Below, piece by piece: positions 60,901 through 64,000 of a stretch of 64,000 nt of DNA. This DNA comes from Adineta steineri. Lineage: Eukaryota > Rotifera > Eurotatoria > Adinetida > Adinetidae. Position 1 is the stretch's first letter. Each line of letters starts with the position of its first letter. The translations under genes and the position numbers were made by a program. Below the pieces are notes generated by a model. The model worked only from the letters and a program-made list of their open reading frames with translations, searched no databases and had not been told where the DNA came from. The stretch spans positions 235,111 through 299,110 of the forward strand of contig CAJNOI010000114.1 in assembly GCA_905250115.1 (NCBI GenBank), read 5' to 3'.

Positions 60901-63857
60901 TTTAATTGATAATCGTTTTATTTGCAAAACTTAATATTAACTGTCTTTTTCTTTTTCTTCTTTCCTCTAGCTGATCCATGCTTACGTTACGATTGTGGAG
61001 GTGGTACTTGTACGAATGATCGTGGTGTTCCTCGATGTATATGTCCAACAGGACGAGTAGGAAGTCAATGTCAAGGTTACTTATTTCATTTTCATAAGAG
61101 GCAAAATAATTTCATGTTCGTTGCATTTTTAAGAGGATGTTTGTACAATGTATCCATGCGCAAATAATGGACAATGTATTCCTGAAGGAAATAGTCGTCG
61201 TTGTACATGTACACCACCCTATTACGGTGATGATTGTCGAGAAAGTAATAAAAATATAATGATAAAAAAATAAATGCTCATTAATCATATGTTTTTAGCT
61301 CATCGACCTAATCCATGCGATAATGTATATTGTGCTTATGGTCAATGTCGTGAAGGTATCTGTGAATGTCATGCAGGTTATACTGGAACACGCTGTGATA
61401 TTCCTCCAGGTAAGTCTTCTTTTTTTTTATAATAATCAAAGGAAACAGATAAATAATAATTTAATATTTTTTATTCTAGCTGATCTTTGTGCTGGTATCA
61501 ATTGTAATCATGGAACATGTTATGAAGGACGTTGTTCATGTCCGGAAGGTTACACAGGATATTATTGTGAAACTCCAAGTATGAAAAAAGAATTTCTTTT
61601 TAATGAATAAAAACTTATTTCTTTTTTTTTTTAATTTTTTTTCTATTAGTCGTAACAGTTCCGCCAATTCCATTTATTGCTGCAACATCACCTCGAGATC
61701 CATTACTAGCACCTATGATTGGTCCTAAGAAAGGTCAATTAATTGATTACGGCCGTGTATTAGGTGCTCGTGCTGGTCCAATTGGTTGGATATTAGCTAT
61801 TGTTTCTGGTTTACTATTATTTCCACTTGCACTTGCTTTTGCTGCACGTAAATGTACACATGGAGCTTGTTTACCAGGTGGTGCTCGAGCTGGTTATGTA
61901 CCAGTATTAACAGGCACATCAGGTGTAACACAAACTGAAAATGGTAAGGTTTTCTAATGTTGAATGATGTTTAATAAATGTTATTTATTTAGCCTTATAT
62001 GCTGGTCCATCTAGTCGTACAACACGTGATCTTCAATTAATTGATCAACGTGGTGATAATTTAGCATCATCAGCAGCAGCCGGATCATCCGGTGGATTAG
62101 AAACAACACGAATTGAACAAACACGTGGTAAGTTTAGAACAAAAAAATTAACATTTAACATAGAATAGAAAGTAATAATTATCAAATTACAGAAATTGTT
62201 AGAGAATATGGCGGTATGGATTCCGCTGGTGGTATTTTTACTACATATCCAACACTGTCATCCCGATATGGTGACTTTGCACGCGATGCACATCATCAAC
62301 AATCATCATCAGCTTATTCTCAACGTAGGAATATGCATGAATATGATTGTTGTATTGTTTATTATTCTTTTTCTGTTTCTTGCATGTTGCTTCTGTTGAT
62401 CTTTTCAAATAGTTATTCTAATTTTTTTGTATTTCATTTATAGAACATGTCATTGAAACCGATTATCATGCACCACCTGTTGGAGATTTCGGTTATGGTC
62501 GTGGTGGTGTTGGTATGGATGGTTATCGTGATACATTTGAATCGTGGGAAGGTGCAGGTGCTGGCGGTGGTTATTCTATGAATGCTATGTTCGCTGAAGG
62601 TGGTTTACAAACTGATTATGAATTAAGTAATATTAATTCAGTTAGTATGACACCTAATGGAAAATATGCCATTGTTGGACAAAGTCAAGGTCCACCACAA
62701 ATTTGGGATGCTGTGGTAAGAAAAATATTTTCTTGTTTGTATAAGATTATTTAAATTAAAAATTCCTTTTTTTTTCAAAGAATGGTCAACTTGTTTCCAG
62801 TATGCAAGGAACAAGTGTCAATTGTAGTAAAGTTGCACTAGCATGTAGTGGTACACTATTAGTTGGTTTAGCTAGTGATGGTGTTGATGCTCAACCATGT
62901 GTACTTCAAGTATGTCTTATTTTCTTACAGGAAAAATATATATATATATCTAAATTTTTCTTTAAAGATTTGGGATGTTAATACTGGTAAACCAGTTCAA
63001 TTAACTCATCAAATAAAATGTGCTACATTTACATTAAGTAATAATTCAAATAATCTCGTTATGGCTGGTAACCAAAAATATGGACGTGGAATATCAGTTG
63101 GTATACTTGATTTAAACAACTCTGAATTAACAAAAGAAATAAAATCTGATACAAATCAATCTTATGGTGGTACACCATCAACTATAAGTTTAACACCTGA
63201 TGAACGTTATGCTATTATTGGTTGTCCATCAGGACCATCATCAACAAATTATGTTGTTTTTGATTTAACAACACAACAAGAATTAATTCAACCACCAACT
63301 ATAACATTAGATTCTGATCCAAAATGTTCAATTGTTTTAAATAATGAACAAATGTTAACTGGTACAAAGAATGGACAATTAGTTCTTTGGGATATACAAT
63401 CATGTCAACGCGTACATACATTAAATGATAATGGACAAAATGCACATCGTGATCGTATAACAGATTTAAAAATATCACCTGATCGTTCATGTGTAGTTTC
63501 ATCAAGTATTGATGGTACTGCCAAAGTTTGGGATGCAAATACAAAAGAACTTATTGCAAAATTGATTGGACATAAACGAGAAGTAAAAAAACAAAAGAAA
63601 TATTCATTTTTTTTATTTGTCTTATTTAGATTACTTGTATATGTATATCAACAAATCAATTAGTAGCAACTGGTTCGAAAGATCAAAATATATGTTTATG
63701 GCGTTTACATACAGGTCAAATAGCATCAACAATGCCTGTTGGTATGACACCAGTTGATATTCATATGGCTGCACATAATCGAACAATAGTTGCCATCGGT
63801 GACAAAGATGGTGAAAGACAATTATTAATGCTTCGTGTTGTATCTGTACAACGATAA
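57971..63857 (+). CDS. single-pass receptor: ten EGF modules, transmembrane helix, intracellular WD40 propeller
   Basis: Seventeen exons join in frame to 1,022 residues. Exon 1 (57971-58091) gives a signal peptide (MKFFISLLSIITIIEA) and a Pro-rich stretch. Exons 2-10 (58201-61578) encode ten EGF-like modules, e.g. CERINCMNGGYC, CARVNCNHGRC, CSTFVCYNGGVC and CAGINCNHGTC; one exon carries two. Exon 11 (61650-61943) contains the membrane span GWILAIVSGLLLFPLALAFAA followed by Arg-Lys-Cys, with two cysteines that may be palmitoylated. Exons 12-14 form a Gly/Ser/Tyr-rich linker. Exons 14-17 encode a WD40 propeller with repeat ends PQIWD, LQIWD, LVLWD, AKVWD and ICLWR, and a typical VVSSSIDGTAKVWDAN blade. 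WD40 blades are normally cytoplasmic binding platforms, so this looks like an adhesion or signalling receptor with a built-in scaffold. I know of no named animal receptor with this order. The exon joins are clean, arguing against an artefact. Confidence 0.88.
58600..59799 (+). other. long intron between EGF modules 2 and 3
   Basis: About 1.2 kb, ATTG|GTGTGT to TTGTCTAG|AT. It has a TA run near 59160 and a TG/CA-rich patch near 59490. The frame at 59098-59319 reads through repeats and is not a gene. Confidence 0.6.
59160..59184. repeat. (AT)n microsatellite
   Basis: About 12 AT units in the long intron of the EGF-WD40 gene. Confidence 0.85.
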
Positions 63858-64000
63858 ATTTTCTACGCAAGCAGTTGATCACGATTCCTACTTCTTTTTT
63901 TATATTATGCATTGGTGCTGCCTACTATTATTAATTAAACAATTTTTTACTCTCCTAACCGCTCATCATCGCTTCGAACAGTTGTTGTTTTGTTTTTTTT

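Overview
The window is animal nuclear DNA, most probably from a bdelloid rotifer. It is very AT-rich, and most introns are short (about 45-80 nt) with GT...AG ends. The genes are clearly metazoan: a RIM active-zone scaffold, an ASH2L subunit, LamG/EGF proteins and a C1q protein. The window opens with a fusion of an ADP-ribosyltransferase domain to kinesin-light-chain-type TPRs, an architecture well known in bdelloids. A single-exon ChbG/YdjC deacetylase and a GH3 protein also fit a bdelloid-like gene set. The species call is inference. I saw no transposase, reverse transcriptase, tRNA, rRNA or CRISPR array.

Layout, 0-28 kb: a tiny two-exon minus-strand candidate (284-493); ART-TPR (1685-3610, -); GH3-family protein (6146-8575, +); ASH2L (8878-12139, +); MAPEG/TMEM79-like membrane protein (12436-13253, -); secreted 8xEGF plus chitin-binding protein (14562-16511, -); Pro/Gln-rich protein (18404-20058, +); C1q protein (23069-24232, +); ChbG deacetylase (25298-26194, +); unknown 290-aa protein (26219-27308, -).

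Layout, 28-64 kb: a complete RIM gene of about 24 exons (27943-36737, +); a single-pass membrane protein (39412-40386, +); convergent with it, a 58-aa ORF (40481-40657, -) with a near-ideal BH3 motif and a hydrophobic C-terminal tail; a 128-aa protein ending in a CAAX box (42120-42506, +). Then comes an 18-kb run of extracellular-domain exons on the plus strand: a LamG/EGF protein (45680-49039), a five-LamG neurexin-like protein (50898-56411), and a receptor with ten EGF modules, one membrane span and an intracellular WD40 propeller (57971-63857). Each of the three starts with its own signal-peptide exon. All the junctions are phase 1, so they could be three genes or one locus with nested promoters.

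Functional links: RIM and the neurexin-like proteins belong to the presynaptic/adhesion repertoire and ASH2L to H3K4 methylation. No operon-like organisation is evident. For most multi-exon genes I reconstructed exon joins by hand, and the summed coding lengths are divisible by three with no internal stop. The exceptions are one RIM junction (exon 4 to 5), the RIM exon 9-12 region, and the 3' end of the 50898 gene. The strongest candidates for something new are the BH3-only-like mini-gene and the EGF-TM-WD40 receptor.
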